Shown: positions 8,145 to 20,224 of the stretch, piece after piece
How positions within the stretch are numbered: position 1 is the first letter of the stretch
Layout of the letters: each line of letters begins with the position of its first letter
Assembly: GCF_001297015.1 (NCBI RefSeq)
Contig: NZ_LIGE01000013.1
Span: 124,001-188,000 of the forward strand
DNA: 64,000 nucleotides
Source of the DNA: Pseudomonas sp. RIT-PI-r
Lineage (GTDB): Bacteria > Pseudomonadota > Gammaproteobacteria > Pseudomonadales > Pseudomonadaceae
Reading direction: 5' to 3'
Notes under the pieces: generated by a model
What the model was told of the DNA's origin: nothing
Seen by the model: only the letters and a program-made list of their open reading frames with translations
Databases searched by the model: none
Program-made: the position numbers and the translations under genes

Positions 8145-9323
8145 TTACTTCTTCTCTGTATCCGCCACCTGCGGCACTTGCGGCAGCGCGGCACCTTTTG
8201 GCCAGAGCATCCAGATCTGCCCTTGCTGTTTCATGTCTCCGGCCAGTTGCCCGGCCGCATCCCCCGTCCCCCAGAACAGGTCCGCGCGTACCTCGCCGGC
8301 AATTGCGCCGCCGGTATCCTGCGCCGCCACCGGGCGAACCAGTGCCGTACCATCTGGTTTTGTGGTTGATAGCCACAACAGGCTGCCCAATGGAATCACC
8401 TTGCGATCCACTGCTGCGCTGTAACCGGCAGTCAGCGGTACGTTGAGCGAGCCACGAGGACCTTCGTTACTGTCCGGGTTGCGGGTGAAGAACACGTAGC
8501 TCGGGTTGCTGCCGAGCAATTCCGGGATGCGCGCCGGATTGGCTTTGGCCCAGTTGCTGATCGCACTCATGGTCACGTCTTCTTTTTTCAGCTCACCCTG
8601 CTCGACCAGCCAGCGACCTATTGGCCGGTATGGATGACCGTTCTGATCAGCGTAGGCAATGCGCAGTTGTTTGCCGTCCTGGGTCTGAATGCGCCCGGAA
8701 CCCTGAATCTGTAGAAATTGCAGGTTCATAGGGTCGGTCAGATAAGCCACCACGGGCGCTTTCACGCCTTTGGATTCGATGGTCGCGGCGTCGTCGTATG
8801 GCTTGAGCACGCGGCCTTCGAGGCGACCGCGCAGGCGTTTGCCCTTGAGTTCGGGATAGATGCTGTCCAGCGAAACAATGATCATGTCTTCGGGCACGCC
8901 ATACACCGGCACGTTTGCCACGTCGGTGGGTGTCAGGCTGCCGGGATAGACCGGCTCGTAATAACCGGTGATCAAGCCGTTGGGGTTGTCGTTCTCGGCG
9001 CGCAGGCCGAAGACATCGAGGTTCTGCTTGAGGAACGCGCGAATCTCGTTGGCGTTCTGCGGCACATTGGCCGCCGCTGCGCAGGTCGGGCCCCAGACCG
9101 TATCAGCCTTGAGCCGGGTGCAGGCGCTGCGCCACGAGCCGAAACCGGCGACCAGATCGCTGTCGGACACAACCGGCAGGGCATCCCACGTGGCGCTGGA
9201 GTAAGTGGCCAGCGCGTGGGTTTTCGGCTTGGCGCTCTCGCCACCGGTGCAGCCGGCGAGAATCGCCAGCAGAGGGAGGGTCGCGATCAGCGGATGACGC
9301 CAGGCCTTGTAACGGCTGTTCAT
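8145..9323 (-). CDS. mltA: Membrane-bound lytic murein transglycosylase A
   Basis: A 392-residue outer-membrane lipoprotein that cleaves the MurNAc-GlcNAc bond of peptidoglycan with 1,6-anhydro ring formation. A signal peptide ends in the lipobox LAGC near residue 25. The MltA barrel (GLITGYYEPVYPGS) and the C-terminal 3D domain with AAQDTGGAI, which holds the catalytic Asp, and DLFWGTG are present. The ATG at 9323 has AGGA upstream; a start at 9371 would put 16 polar residues before the signal peptide. It is monocistronic and divergent from the cytochrome gene. Confidence 0.93.
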   Translation of the reverse strand: MNSRYKAWRHPLIATLPLLAILAGCTGGESAKPKTHALATYSSATWDALPVVSDSDLVAGFGSWRSACTRLKADTVWGPTCAAAANVPQNANEIRAFLKQNLDVFGLRAENDNPNGLITGYYEPVYPGSLTPTDVANVPVYGVPEDMIIVSLDSIYPELKGKRLRGRLEGRVLKPYDDAATIESKGVKAPVVAYLTDPMNLQFLQIQGSGRIQTQDGKQLRIAYADQNGHPYRPIGRWLVEQGELKKEDVTMSAISNWAKANPARIPELLGSNPSYVFFTRNPDSNEGPRGSLNVPLTAGYSAAVDRKVIPLGSLLWLSTTKPDGTALVRPVAAQDTGGAIAGEVRADLFWGTGDAAGQLAGDMKQQGQIWMLWPKGAALPQVPQVADTEKK

Positions 9324-9451
9324 GGAGTGATTCCTGTGCCGGTTGGCCGAGTGCTCCATGCGCTCGTTCAACCCGTATTTTTAATAGGGCTATTGGTGTT
9401 TGGCGGTGGCGCGAGGATACTGGCCGCCGAATTCCGTGACCTGAAGCCACC

Positions 9452-9901
9452 ATGACTCTTAAAAAAATGTCTGTTGTATTGCTGGCCTGTCTGACCTTGT
9501 CCGCCTGCGGCGGTGTCGACCCGAATTCGCCGCTGGGTCAACGCAAGGCAATTTTCAAACAAATGCTCAAGACCGGTGAAGATCTCGGCGGCATGTTGCG
9601 TGGGCGCATTCCGTTCGACGGGCCGAAGTTCGCCGAAGGCGCGGTCAAGCTCGATGCGTTGTCCCACGAGCCGTGGAAGCATTTCCCGCAGGTGCGCGAA
9701 GAAGATCACACCAGCGCCAAGGATGATGTCTGGCAGAAACAGGCGCAGTTTCAGGAAATGGCCCGCAACCTTGAAGCGGCCACCGGTGAATTGGTGACCG
9801 CCAGTCAGCTTCTGCCATACAAAGCCAGCAACCTCGGACCCGCGGTGCAGAAGGTTGAAGATGCCTGCAGCGCTTGCCATAAACAGTTTCGGGATCATTG
9901 A
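9452..9901 (+). CDS. c-type cytochrome lipoprotein, cytochrome c' like
   Basis: A 149-residue exported protein. Residues 1-19 are a signal peptide ending in the lipobox LSAC, so it should be lipid-anchored. The body is helical and the single haem motif CSACHKQFR is at the extreme C-terminus, the arrangement of class II (cytochrome c') proteins. Roles in this class include electron transfer and NO binding; none is indicated by the neighbours. It has its own 128-bp upstream region, divergent from mltA. Confidence 0.85.
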   Translation: MTLKKMSVVLLACLTLSACGGVDPNSPLGQRKAIFKQMLKTGEDLGGMLRGRIPFDGPKFAEGAVKLDALSHEPWKHFPQVREEDHTSAKDDVWQKQAQFQEMARNLEAATGELVTASQLLPYKASNLGPAVQKVEDACSACHKQFRDH

Positions 9902-9922
9902 TCTTCAAGACTGCTGAGTAAC

Positions 9923-10060
9923 CCTGTGGCGAGGGGATTTATCCCCGTTGGGCGGCGAAGCAGCCCCAAAACCATACAGCCGAGTTTTTTCAGTCAGACC
10001 CGACTAGCCGGATTTGCGACGGCTTCGCCGCCGGACGGGGATAGATCCCCTCGTCACAGG
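9923..10060. repeat. REP doublet (GTGGCGAGGGGATTTATCCCC family)
   Basis: The arms CCTGTGGCGAGGGGATTTAT and ATAGATCCCCTCGTCACAGG are inverted around a core with a second pair (GGGCGGCGAAGC / GGCTTCGCCGCC). It lies between the convergent cytochrome and DUF1090 genes and is the only copy of this REP class in the window. Confidence 0.8.
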
Positions 10061-10068
10061 GCCATCAA

Positions 10069-10464
10069 TTACTTATCGATTTCGTCCAGCGCGTCCTGCA
10101 GTTCTTTACGCGACTCGGCCAGTTTGTCTTTGCGCTTGTTGATCTTCTCCGGGTCGCCTTTCTTCATCGCCTTGTCGAGATCGGCCTGACGCTGACTTAC
10201 TTCGTGCTTGGCTTCGAGCACCTTGTTTTCGCGTTCTTTCTTCAGGCCCGCATCGGTGCAGTGTTCATTCACTTCGCGCAGGGCCGTTTCCAGACCCGCC
10301 TGCTGATCGGCATTGCCGCGCGACTTGGCCTGTTCGATCTGGTTCATGATGCCCTGCTTTTTCGCAGCGCAGCCGGTCAGGCCCGGGGCGTCTTCGTCAG
10401 CCATTACGGGGGCGGCCATCATGCCGCAGAGGGTGAGCATGGCGAGCGGTGCAAGAAATTTCAT
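10069..10464 (-). CDS. DUF1090 family periplasmic protein (YqjC-like)
   Basis: A 131-residue protein with a signal peptide (about 22 residues, ending APVMA) followed by a highly charged, Lys/Glu/Gln-rich helical domain with two conserved cysteines (TGCAAKK and EHCTDAG) that may form a disulfide. This matches DUF1090 (E. coli YqjC), a periplasmic family of unknown function. The ATG at 10464 has GGAGC 6 nt upstream; the longer frame to 10587 would bury the signal peptide. It lies downstream of ligB on the same strand, 98 bp away, and probably has its own promoter. Confidence 0.88.
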   Translation of the reverse strand: MKFLAPLAMLTLCGMMAAPVMADEDAPGLTGCAAKKQGIMNQIEQAKSRGNADQQAGLETALREVNEHCTDAGLKKERENKVLEAKHEVSQRQADLDKAMKKGDPEKINKRKDKLAESRKELQDALDEIDK

Positions 10465-10561
10465 AAAAGCTCCATGTGCAAAGGCGTTCGGGTTGGTCAG
10501 GCACTGCGCTGTTGGAGCGCCTCGGCGGCCGATGGGTTCCCGGCGCGCCGGGATTGCGTAG

Positions 10562-12253
<1,692 letters not shown>

Positions 12254-12338
12254 TCAGGGGAATGCTTGAAGATTAGTCAGGATTCAGAGCAGCAACGGGT
12301 GGGTGTTTTGCATCGTGTTTCAGTTATGAAGATCAAAA

Positions 12339-12418
12339 GATCGCAGCCTTCGGCAGCTCCTACAGGAGGCGTGCGTTTCACTTGTAGGAGCTGCCGAAGG
12401 CTGCGATCTTTTGATCTT
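12339..12418. repeat. REP doublet (GTAGGAGCTGCCGAAGGCTG family)
   Basis: Inverted arms starting with GATCAAAAGATCGCAGCC and ending in its complement, immediately before the metK terminator. Confidence 0.85.
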
Positions 12419-12429
12419 TTCGAGGCATG

Positions 12430-12468
12430 AAAAAGCCCCGCACGGCGCGAACCGTGCAGGGCTTTTTT
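12430..12468. terminator. Bidirectional intrinsic terminator of metK
   Basis: GCCC and GCACGG (12435-12445) pair with CCGTGC and GGGC (12452-12462) around a 6-nt loop. There is an A run on the left and six T on the right, so it can work in both directions. It starts about 20 bp after the metK stop. Confidence 0.9.
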
Positions 12469-12485
12469 GTACCGCCGGGGAAGGC

Positions 12486-13676
<1,191 letters not shown>

Positions 13677-13694
13677 CTCGATGTTTTCCTGAAT

Positions 13695-14690
13695 TTACCG
13701 ATGGTGAGTGTCGCCAGCCGGTCGCTGAAAGTGGCGGACCTGGATCTGGAAACCATTACGTAAGCCTACATAGAGGCTTTCCCCGGGAACGAGTCCCGCA
13801 GCGGTGGCCCAACGGGCCAAATCGTCCTGTTCAAACCCCAACCAGAGATCACCGCAGGCCTCCCTGGCCCAACTCTGGTTGTGGCTACATAACTCTGTCA
13901 CGAGCAGACTACCGCCCGGTTGCAGCAGGTCGGCCATGTGCTTGAGCGCATCGGCCGGCGCGGCGAAATGGTGCAACACCATGTTCAACACCACGCAATC
14001 GGCCTGAAGGCTTGTGCCGTTCAATGCATCGGCCAATTGCAGGCTGACGTTAGCCAGCTGTTCACGTTCACATACCTGACGCGCCAGTTCGAGCATCGCC
14101 GGGCTGTTGTCCAGCGCGGTGACGGTGTCGAAGCGTCGCGCCAGTTCCGGCAAAAAAGCACCATCGCCGGGGCCGACTTCAATGGCCGTGGCTGCACCAT
14201 CGAAGTTCAGTTTGTCGAGCAGGGCCAGCACGCTGTCACGGTACTGCGGCAGGCCTGCGATCAAGTCTTGCTGGGCACGGAATTTCTCCGCGACCCGGGC
14301 GAAAAAGTCCTGGCTGGCGGCGGCCCGTTGAGCGTGGACCTGTTCGATGCGTGCTTGCACATCGTTCGGCAGTACCAGGTTGTCGACTTCTTCTAACAAT
14401 GCTGCGTGCAACTTGCCGCCCAACAGTTCGGTGTGGGGCAGGGCGCGGCGATAGAAAATCGCGTTGCCTTCACGGCGGGTCGCTACCAGATCGGCCTGCG
14501 CCAACACTTTAAGGTGATGACTCATACCTGACTGACCGATGCCGAAAATCTGCGCCAGCTCCAATACACCAAACGAATCGTTGGCCAGGGCGCGCAATAC
14601 ATTCAGCCGCAGCGGATCGCCGCCGGCCTTGCACAGGGCCGCCAGCTCGTCGCAATCGTCATGGCGAATGGAAGGCACGCGTAAGTTCAT
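13695..14690 (-). CDS. ArsR-type regulator fused to a SAM-dependent methyltransferase domain (SahR-like)
   Basis: A 331-residue protein. Residues about 15-95 are an ArsR winged helix (GQSGMSHHLKVLAQADLVATRREG is the recognition region) without the usual metal cysteines. Residues about 150-300 are a Rossmann-fold methyltransferase with the SAM motif AIEVGPGDGAFLPELA and VVLNMVLHHFA. ArsR regulators of SAM recycling that sense S-adenosylhomocysteine (SahR) are known in proteobacteria; the cotranscription with metK fits that role. Whether the domain methylates or only senses is open. A perfect 12+2+12 palindrome lies 40 bp upstream of its start. Confidence 0.85.
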   Translation of the reverse strand: MNLRVPSIRHDDCDELAALCKAGGDPLRLNVLRALANDSFGVLELAQIFGIGQSGMSHHLKVLAQADLVATRREGNAIFYRRALPHTELLGGKLHAALLEEVDNLVLPNDVQARIEQVHAQRAAASQDFFARVAEKFRAQQDLIAGLPQYRDSVLALLDKLNFDGAATAIEVGPGDGAFLPELARRFDTVTALDNSPAMLELARQVCEREQLANVSLQLADALNGTSLQADCVVLNMVLHHFAAPADALKHMADLLQPGGSLLVTELCSHNQSWAREACGDLWLGFEQDDLARWATAAGLVPGESLYVGLRNGFQIQVRHFQRPAGDTHHR

Positions 14691-14730
14691 AGGGCTGGCA
14701 GTCTAGAGAGGGGGGGAATCCATCGCAAGG

Positions 14731-14756
14731 GCAATATCAAAAAGTTTTGATATTGC
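14731..14756. promoter_or_regulatory. Perfect palindromic operator of the ArsR-MT/metK operon
   Basis: GCAATATCAAAA (14731-14742), a 2-nt spacer AG, then the exact complement TTTTGATATTGC (14745-14756). It lies between the start of the ArsR-methyltransferase gene and divergent tkt, the expected place for an autoregulated ArsR-family operator. The symmetric, A+T-rich core suits a dimeric winged-helix protein. Confidence 0.7.
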
Positions 14757-14801
14757 TCGATAAATGGCACTTCTCACGAGACGGTTAACTCTAGAAACAA
14801 G

Positions 14802-14915
14802 TAGCGGAAAGGTTTCACCAACCGAAACCGCCGCTAACCATGGGAAAAACGCCCCCGGATGACTATCTGTCATTGCCCCGAGGCGCTCCGGTGAGGGAAA
14901 ATGCCCTCCTTTTTT
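14802..14915 (+). promoter_or_regulatory. Structured leader of tkt with terminator-like hairpin
   Basis: Hairpin 1: TAGCGG-AAA-GGTTTC pairs with GAAACC-G-CCGCTA (14802-14836), 12 base pairs. Hairpin 2: GAGGG (14893-14897), loop AAAATG, CCCTC (14904-14908), then six T (14910-14915), ending 34 nt before the tkt ATG. The second looks like a weak intrinsic terminator placed in a leader, which would allow attenuation. This is inferred from sequence only. Confidence 0.4.
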
Positions 14916-14949
14916 CCGTTTCAATCTATTCACACCCAGGAGATCAGCG

Positions 14950-16947
14950 ATGCCTAGCCGTCGTGAGCGTGCCAACGCCATTCGTGCCCTCAGCATGGAT
15001 GCCGTGCAAAAAGCCAACAGCGGCCATCCCGGTGCCCCAATGGGTATGGCAGATATTGCCGAAGTGCTTTGGCGCGACTACCTCAAGCACAACCCGAGCA
15101 ATCCATCGTTCGCTGACCGTGACCGCTTCGTGCTGTCCAACGGCCACGGCTCGATGTTGATCTACTCGCTGCTGCACCTGACCGGTTACGACCTGTCGAT
15201 CGACGACCTCAAGCAGTTCCGTCAACTGCACAGCCGTACCCCGGGTCACCCGGAATTCGGTTACACCCCGGGCGTTGAAACCACCACCGGCCCGCTGGGT
15301 CAGGGTCTGGCCAACGCTGTGGGCTTCGCCCTGGCGGAAAAAGTCCTGGGCGCGCAGTTCAACCGTCCTGGCCACGACATCGTCGATCACCACACCTATG
15401 TGTTCCTGGGTGATGGCTGCATGATGGAAGGCATTTCCCACGAAGTCGCTTCCCTGGCCGGTACTTTGGGTCTGGGCAAGCTGATCGCGTTCTACGATGA
15501 CAACGGCATCTCCATCGACGGCGAAGTCGAAGGCTGGTTCACCGATGACACCCCGAAGCGTTTCGAAGCCTACAACTGGCAAGTGATTCGCAACGTCGAC
15601 GGCCACGATCCGGAAGAGATCAAGACCGCCATCGAGACCGCGCGCAAGAGCGCACAACCGACGCTGATCTGCTGCAAGACCACCATCGGTTTCGGCTCGC
15701 CGAACAAGCAGGGCAAAGAAGACTGCCACGGCGCTCCACTGGGTGACGCGGAAATCGCGCTGACCCGTCAGGCGCTGAACTGGAACCACGGCCCGTTCGA
15801 AATCCCGGCCGACATCTATGCCGAATGGGATGCCAAGGAAAAAGGTCGCGCGGCCGAAGCCGAGTGGGACCAGCGTTTCGCTGCCTACTCCGCTGCGTTC
15901 CCGACCGAAGCCAACGAACTGGTGCGTCGCCTGAGCGGTGAGTTGCCGGCTGACTTCTCCGAAAAAGCTTCGGCTTACATCGCTGAAGTCGCGGCCAAAG
16001 GCGAAACCATCGCCAGCCGTAAAGCCAGCCAGAACACCCTGAACGCGTTCGGCCCGCTGCTGCCGGAACTGCTCGGCGGCTCCGCTGACCTGGCCGGTTC
16101 CAACCTGACCCTGTGGAAAGGTTGCAAAGGCGTCAGCGCTGAAGATGCCAGCGGCAACTACATGTACTACGGCGTGCGCGAATTCGGCATGACCGCGATC
16201 ATGAACGGCGTGACCCTGCACGGCGGCCTGGTACCTTACGGCGCGACCTTCCTGATGTTCATGGAATACGCCCGCAACGCCGTGCGCATGTCCGCGTTGA
16301 TGAAGAAGCAAGTGATCCACGTCTACACCCACGACTCCATCGGTCTGGGCGAAGACGGCCCGACGCACCAGCCGATCGAGCAATTGACCAGCCTGCGTAC
16401 CACACCGAATCTCGACACCTGGCGTCCAGCCGATGCCGTTGAATCGGCTGTGGCCTGGAAAAACGCTCTGGAGCGCAAGGACGGCCCATCGGCGCTGATC
16501 TTCTCGCGTCAGAACCTGCAACACCAGGAACGCGATGCCGGCCAGATTGCCGACATCAGCCGTGGCGGTTACGTGCTGAAGGACTGCGCAGGCGAACCTG
16601 AGCTGATCCTGATATCGACCGGTTCGGAAGTGGGCCTGGCGGTTCAGGCGTACGACAAACTGACCGAGCAGGGTCGTAAAGTGCGTGTGGTTTCCATGCC
16701 TTGCACCAGCGTGTTCGATGCTCAGGATGCTGGCTACAAGCAGGACGTGCTGCCGTTGCAGGTTGGCGCGCGTATCGCGATCGAAGCGGCTCACGCCGAC
16801 TTCTGGTTCAAGTACGTGGGTCTGGAAGGTCGCGTGATCGGCATGACCACCTACGGCGAATCGGCTCCGGCTTCGGCACTGTTCGAAGAGTTCGGCTTCA
16901 CCCTGGAAAACATCCTCGGTCAGGCTGAAGAGCTGCTGGAAGACTGA
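14950..16947 (+). CDS. tkt: Transketolase
   Basis: A 665-residue thiamine-diphosphate enzyme that moves two-carbon ketol units between sugar phosphates in the pentose phosphate and Calvin-type interconversions. The ThDP motif [12 protein letters not shown], the N-terminal [17 protein letters not shown] and the second-domain [16 protein letters not shown] with the catalytic Glu are all present, and the length is standard. CAGGAGA lies 7 nt before the ATG. It is divergent from the ArsR-MT/metK operon and upstream of epd, pgk and fba, the usual Pseudomonas order. Confidence 0.97.
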   Translation: MPSRRERANAIRALSMDAVQKANSGHPGAPMGMADIAEVLWRDYLKHNPSNPSFADRDRFVLSNGHGSMLIYSLLHLTGYDLSIDDLKQFRQLHSRTPGHPEFGYTPGVETTTGPLGQGLANAVGFALAEKVLGAQFNRPGHDIVDHHTYVFLGDGCMMEGISHEVASLAGTLGLGKLIAFYDDNGISIDGEVEGWFTDDTPKRFEAYNWQVIRNVDGHDPEEIKTAIETARKSAQPTLICCKTTIGFGSPNKQGKEDCHGAPLGDAEIALTRQALNWNHGPFEIPADIYAEWDAKEKGRAAEAEWDQRFAAYSAAFPTEANELVRRLSGELPADFSEKASAYIAEVAAKGETIASRKASQNTLNAFGPLLPELLGGSADLAGSNLTLWKGCKGVSAEDASGNYMYYGVREFGMTAIMNGVTLHGGLVPYGATFLMFMEYARNAVRMSALMKKQVIHVYTHDSIGLGEDGPTHQPIEQLTSLRTTPNLDTWRPADAVESAVAWKNALERKDGPSALIFSRQNLQHQERDAGQIADISRGGYVLKDCAGEPELILISTGSEVGLAVQAYDKLTEQGRKVRVVSMPCTSVFDAQDAGYKQDVLPLQVGARIAIEAAHADFWFKYVGLEGRVIGMTTYGESAPASALFEEFGFTLENILGQAEELLED

Positions 16948-16977
16948 TCCAGAAAAGATGTCGTCTGAGCTGACGCC

Positions 16978-17041
16978 TTCGCGAGCAGGCTCGCTCCCAC
17001 AGGGAAATGCATTCCAATGTGGGAGCGAGCCTGCTCGCGAA
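16978..17041. repeat. REP doublet (GTGGGAGCGAGCCTGCTCGCGAA family)
   Basis: Inverted arms TTCGCGAGCAGGCTCGCTCC and GGAGCGAGCCTGCTCGCGAA are separated by about 16 bp, between tkt and epd. Confidence 0.85.
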
Positions 17042-17097
17042 AGTGTTGGTTCAGGCAACATCGCACTGCCTGATTCACCACGGTAATCGAGAACCCC

Positions 17098-18150
17098 ATG
17101 CCTCAACCGCGTCCCTTCAAAGTTGCACTCAACGGCTACGGCCGGATTGGTCGTTGCGTCTTGCGTGCGTTGTTTGAGCGAGGCGAGAAAGCCGGGTTTG
17201 AAATTGTCGCGATCAACGATCTGGCGGACATGGCCAGCATCGAATACCTGACACGCTTCGACTCCACCCACGGCCGCTTCCCGGGCGAGGTGCGAGTAGA
17301 AGGCGATTGTCTGCATATTAATGGTGACTGCGTGAAGGTTCTGCGCAGTGCCACCCCCGAAGGCATCGATTGGGCGTCGCTGGGCGTCGATCTGGTGCTT
17401 GAGTGTTCCGGTGCCTACAACACCCGTGAAGACGGCCAGCGCTTTCTCGACGCTGGTGCGCCACGCGTGCTGTTCTCGCAGCCGATGGCCAGCGAGGCGG
17501 ATGTCGACGCCACCATCGTTTACGGCGTCAATCAGGATTGCCTGACTGGCGACGAGCTGCTGGTGTCCAATGCCTCCTGCACCACCAACTGCGGTGTGCC
17601 GCTGTTGCGTCTGCTCGACAAGGCCATTGGCCTCGATTACGTGTCGATCACCACCATTCACTCGGCAATGAACGATCAGCCAGTGATCGACGCCTATCAC
17701 CACGAAGACCTGCGCCGCACGCGTTCGGCGTTCCAGTCGGTGATCCCGGTGTCCACCGGTCTGGCGCGTGGTATCGAGCGCCTGCTGCCGGAACTTGCCG
17801 GGCGAATTCAGGCCAAAGCCGTACGCGTGCCGACGGTCAACGTGTCCTGCCTCGACATCACGATGCAGACCGCCACCGCGACCGATGCCAATGAGGTCAA
17901 CCGGATCCTGCGCGAGGCCGCCACCAGTGGCCCGCTCAAAGGCCTGCTCGCCTATACCGAGTTGCCGCACGCCAGTTGTGATTTCAACCATGACCCACAC
18001 TCGGCCATCGTCGATGCCAGTCAGACCCGTGTTTCCGGCCCCAAGCTGGTGAACATCCTGGCCTGGTTCGACAACGAATGGGGTTTTGCCAACCGAATGC
18101 TGGACGTTGCAGAACACTATCTGCAAACAGCAACTTCAAAAAAACCGTAG
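17098..18150 (+). CDS. epd: D-erythrose-4-phosphate dehydrogenase
   Basis: A 350-residue GAPDH-family oxidoreductase that makes 4-phosphoerythronate for pyridoxal phosphate synthesis, using NAD+. The N-terminal Rossmann motif NGYGRIGRCVLRALFE and the active-site SNASCTTNC with the catalytic Cys are clear, as is WFDNEWGFANRM at the C-terminus. The sequence and its place directly before pgk match Epd rather than glycolytic GAPDH. pgk starts 12 bp after the stop, so the two are cotranscribed. Confidence 0.93.
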   Translation: MPQPRPFKVALNGYGRIGRCVLRALFERGEKAGFEIVAINDLADMASIEYLTRFDSTHGRFPGEVRVEGDCLHINGDCVKVLRSATPEGIDWASLGVDLVLECSGAYNTREDGQRFLDAGAPRVLFSQPMASEADVDATIVYGVNQDCLTGDELLVSNASCTTNCGVPLLRLLDKAIGLDYVSITTIHSAMNDQPVIDAYHHEDLRRTRSAFQSVIPVSTGLARGIERLLPELAGRIQAKAVRVPTVNVSCLDITMQTATATDANEVNRILREAATSGPLKGLLAYTELPHASCDFNHDPHSAIVDASQTRVSGPKLVNILAWFDNEWGFANRMLDVAEHYLQTATSKKP

Positions 18151-18162
18151 GAAGTGCGACCC

Positions 18163-19326
18163 ATGACCGTGTTGAAGATGTCCGACCTCGATCTGCAAGG
18201 TAAGCGCGTATTGATCCGCGAAGACCTCAACGTCCCAGTCAAGGACGGTGTTGTCACCAGCGATGCGCGTATCCTGGCTTCGCTGCCGACCATCAAGCTG
18301 GCCCTGGAAAAAGGCGCGGCCGTGATGGTCTGCTCGCACCTTGGCCGTCCGACCGAAGGCGAGTTCTCCGCCGAGAACAGCCTCAAGCCTGTCGCTGACT
18401 ACCTGAGCAAAGCGCTGGGCCGTGAAGTGCCGCTGGTGGCTGATTACCTCGGTGGCGTTGACGTCAAGGCCGGCGACATCGTGCTGTTCGAAAACGTGCG
18501 CTTCAACAAAGGCGAGAAAAAGAACGCTGACGAACTGGCCCAGCAATATGCCGCCCTGTGCGACGTGTTCGTGATGGACGCGTTCGGCACCGCTCACCGC
18601 GCCGAGGGTTCGACTCACGGCGTGGCCAAGTTCGCCAAAGTTGCTGCGGCTGGCCCGCTGCTGGCCGCTGAACTGGACGCACTGGGCAAAGCCCTCGGCG
18701 CACCGGCTCAGCCAATGGCGGCCATCGTTGCCGGCTCCAAGGTGTCGACCAAACTCGACGTGCTGAACAGCCTGAGCCAGATCTGCGATCAACTGATCGT
18801 CGGCGGCGGCATCGCTAACACCTTCCTCGCTGCGGCCGGTCACCCGGTTGGCAAGTCGCTGTACGAACCGGACCTGCTCGACACCGCACGCGCCATCGCT
18901 GCCAAAGTCAGCGTGCCGCTGCCGGTTGACGTCGTGGTTGCCAAGGAATTCGCTGAAACCGCCGAAGCTACCGTCAAGCTGATCGCTGACGTCGCGGCTG
19001 ACGACATGATTCTGGACATCGGCCCGCAAACCGCAGCCAACTTCGCCGAACTGCTGAAATCGTCGAAAACCATCCTGTGGAACGGCCCGGTCGGCGTGTT
19101 CGAATTCGACCAGTTCGGTAACGGCACCAAAGTGCTGGCCCAGGCCATCGCGGAAAGCTCGGCGTTCTCCATCGCTGGCGGTGGCGACACCCTGGCCGCT
19201 ATCGATAAATATGGCGTGGCTGAGCAAATCTCCTACATTTCCACCGGTGGTGGCGCGTTCCTCGAATTCGTCGAGGGCAAAGTGCTGCCAGCCGTTGAAG
19301 TCCTGGAAAGCCGGGCCAAGGCCTGA
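18163..19326 (+). CDS. pgk: Phosphoglycerate kinase
   Basis: A 387-residue cytosolic kinase that transfers phosphate between 1,3-bisphosphoglycerate and ADP. The N-terminal substrate loop [32 protein letters not shown] and the nucleotide-site [13 protein letters not shown] are all present. I chose the ATG at 18163 ([14 protein letters not shown]), which aligns with the E. coli N-terminus and has AGGAAG 8 nt upstream. It sits between epd and a small lipoprotein gene. Confidence 0.96.
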   Translation: MTVLKMSDLDLQGKRVLIREDLNVPVKDGVVTSDARILASLPTIKLALEKGAAVMVCSHLGRPTEGEFSAENSLKPVADYLSKALGREVPLVADYLGGVDVKAGDIVLFENVRFNKGEKKNADELAQQYAALCDVFVMDAFGTAHRAEGSTHGVAKFAKVAAAGPLLAAELDALGKALGAPAQPMAAIVAGSKVSTKLDVLNSLSQICDQLIVGGGIANTFLAAAGHPVGKSLYEPDLLDTARAIAAKVSVPLPVDVVVAKEFAETAEATVKLIADVAADDMILDIGPQTAANFAELLKSSKTILWNGPVGVFEFDQFGNGTKVLAQAIAESSAFSIAGGGDTLAAIDKYGVAEQISYISTGGGAFLEFVEGKVLPAVEVLESRAKA

Positions 19327-19360
19327 GGCCGCCCGTTTGGCCAGGCAAAGGAGTGTTCAC

Positions 19361-19582
19361 ATGGTCAAGTCGTTAGCGCTGTTGTTGCTGACCGGTACGC
19401 TGGCGGCCTGCGGGAGTAACCCGAAGGCCGAGGCCACGCCGGCGCCGAGCGAGTCGCAGAAGGGCTGTTATCAGGCCGACTGGCAGGCCGAAACCAACCC
19501 GGTGCTGAACAAGCGCTCGGGCCCGGACGGCCTGGAGAAATACGAGACGCAAACCCCGGCCAAGGAACATGGTTGTCCTTGA
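19361..19582 (+). CDS. Small lipoprotein, unknown function
   Basis: A 73-residue protein with an 18-residue signal peptide ending in the lipobox LAAC, then a Pro/Glu-rich mature part of about 55 residues with two cysteines (KGCYQADW and EHGCP). I do not recognise a named domain. CAAAGGAG precedes the ATG at 19361. It lies 34 bp after pgk and before the MliC-like gene; the same pair of small exported proteins sits between pgk and fba in other pseudomonads. Confidence 0.8.
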   Translation: MVKSLALLLLTGTLAACGSNPKAEATPAPSESQKGCYQADWQAETNPVLNKRSGPDGLEKYETQTPAKEHGCP

Positions 19583-19639
19583 CGGGTCTGACTCTTTAAC
19601 TCAAGGCTGGCGGCGTGTGCCGTCAGTCGAGGAACACGG

Positions 19640-19972
19640 ATGAAAGGCTTGATCGCCATTGCGGCGTTGGCATTGTTGGGCGGTTGCGCGCAGTTGAACC
19701 TGTTTCAGTCGTCCGCCCCGGCGGATAGCTGGACGACCTGGACCTGCGACAGCCAGGCCAAAGTGCTCTGGCGTTACGCCGACGCCGGCCAGAAGGAAGT
19801 CGACGTTCGCCTCGGCGGCGGTGATCAGGTCTATCGCCTGAAAGAAGAGCCGGGCGCCTCGGGCACGCTGTACAGCGACGGCATGCTGGCGTTTCACGTC
19901 AAAGGTGAGGAAGGCCTGGTGTACTGGGTCGCCACCAATGACCTGATCGGCCGCGGCTGCAAGGCTGAATAA
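19640..19972 (+). CDS. MliC-like lipoprotein, C-type lysozyme inhibitor family
   Basis: A 110-residue lipoprotein with lipobox LGGC at residues 13-16. The mature part has the MliC pattern: WTCDSQAKVLWRYADAG, beta strands with VDVRLGGGDQVYRL, the loop ASGTLYSDGMLAFHVKG, and a closing GRGCK cysteine that would pair with the first. MliC proteins in the envelope inhibit host C-type lysozyme by inserting a conserved Ser/Lys loop; SGT-Y-SDG here corresponds to that loop. GAGGAACACGG precedes the ATG. Confidence 0.75.
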   Translation: MKGLIAIAALALLGGCAQLNLFQSSAPADSWTTWTCDSQAKVLWRYADAGQKEVDVRLGGGDQVYRLKEEPGASGTLYSDGMLAFHVKGEEGLVYWVATNDLIGRGCKAE

Positions 19973-19992
19973 TTGCAACACCGCAGGCCCAT

Positions 19993-20082
19993 TGTAGGAG
20001 TGAGCCTGCTCGCGATAGCGGTATGACAGTCGCTGCAATATTGACTGCAAGATGGCTATCGCGAGCAGGCTCACTCCTACAG
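19993..20082. repeat. REP doublet (GTAGGAGTGAGCCTGCTCGC family)
   Basis: Two inverted arms about 40 bp apart in the 252-bp gap before fba. Confidence 0.85.
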
Positions 20083-20224
20083 GGGTTCTGCGCAGTTCTG
20101 AAGAATTGGCTTTATCGAATCACCAGACCGGGCCTCAACCCCCGATCTGCAATCACTTGAATAGCCGCCGCCGCTCCGGCAGGCTGGCACGATTAACGAC
20201 CCTCAACCGGGAGAGACACACACA

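Noticed and set aside
16978-17041. REP hairpins as intrinsic terminators
   Set aside because: They lack a T run after the stem. They may affect mRNA ends, but I do not call them terminators.
14944-18126. 1060-codon open frame on the minus strand
   Set aside because: It runs antisense through tkt, a REP pair and epd, all clearly coding on the plus strand. High third-position GC makes such shadow frames common here.
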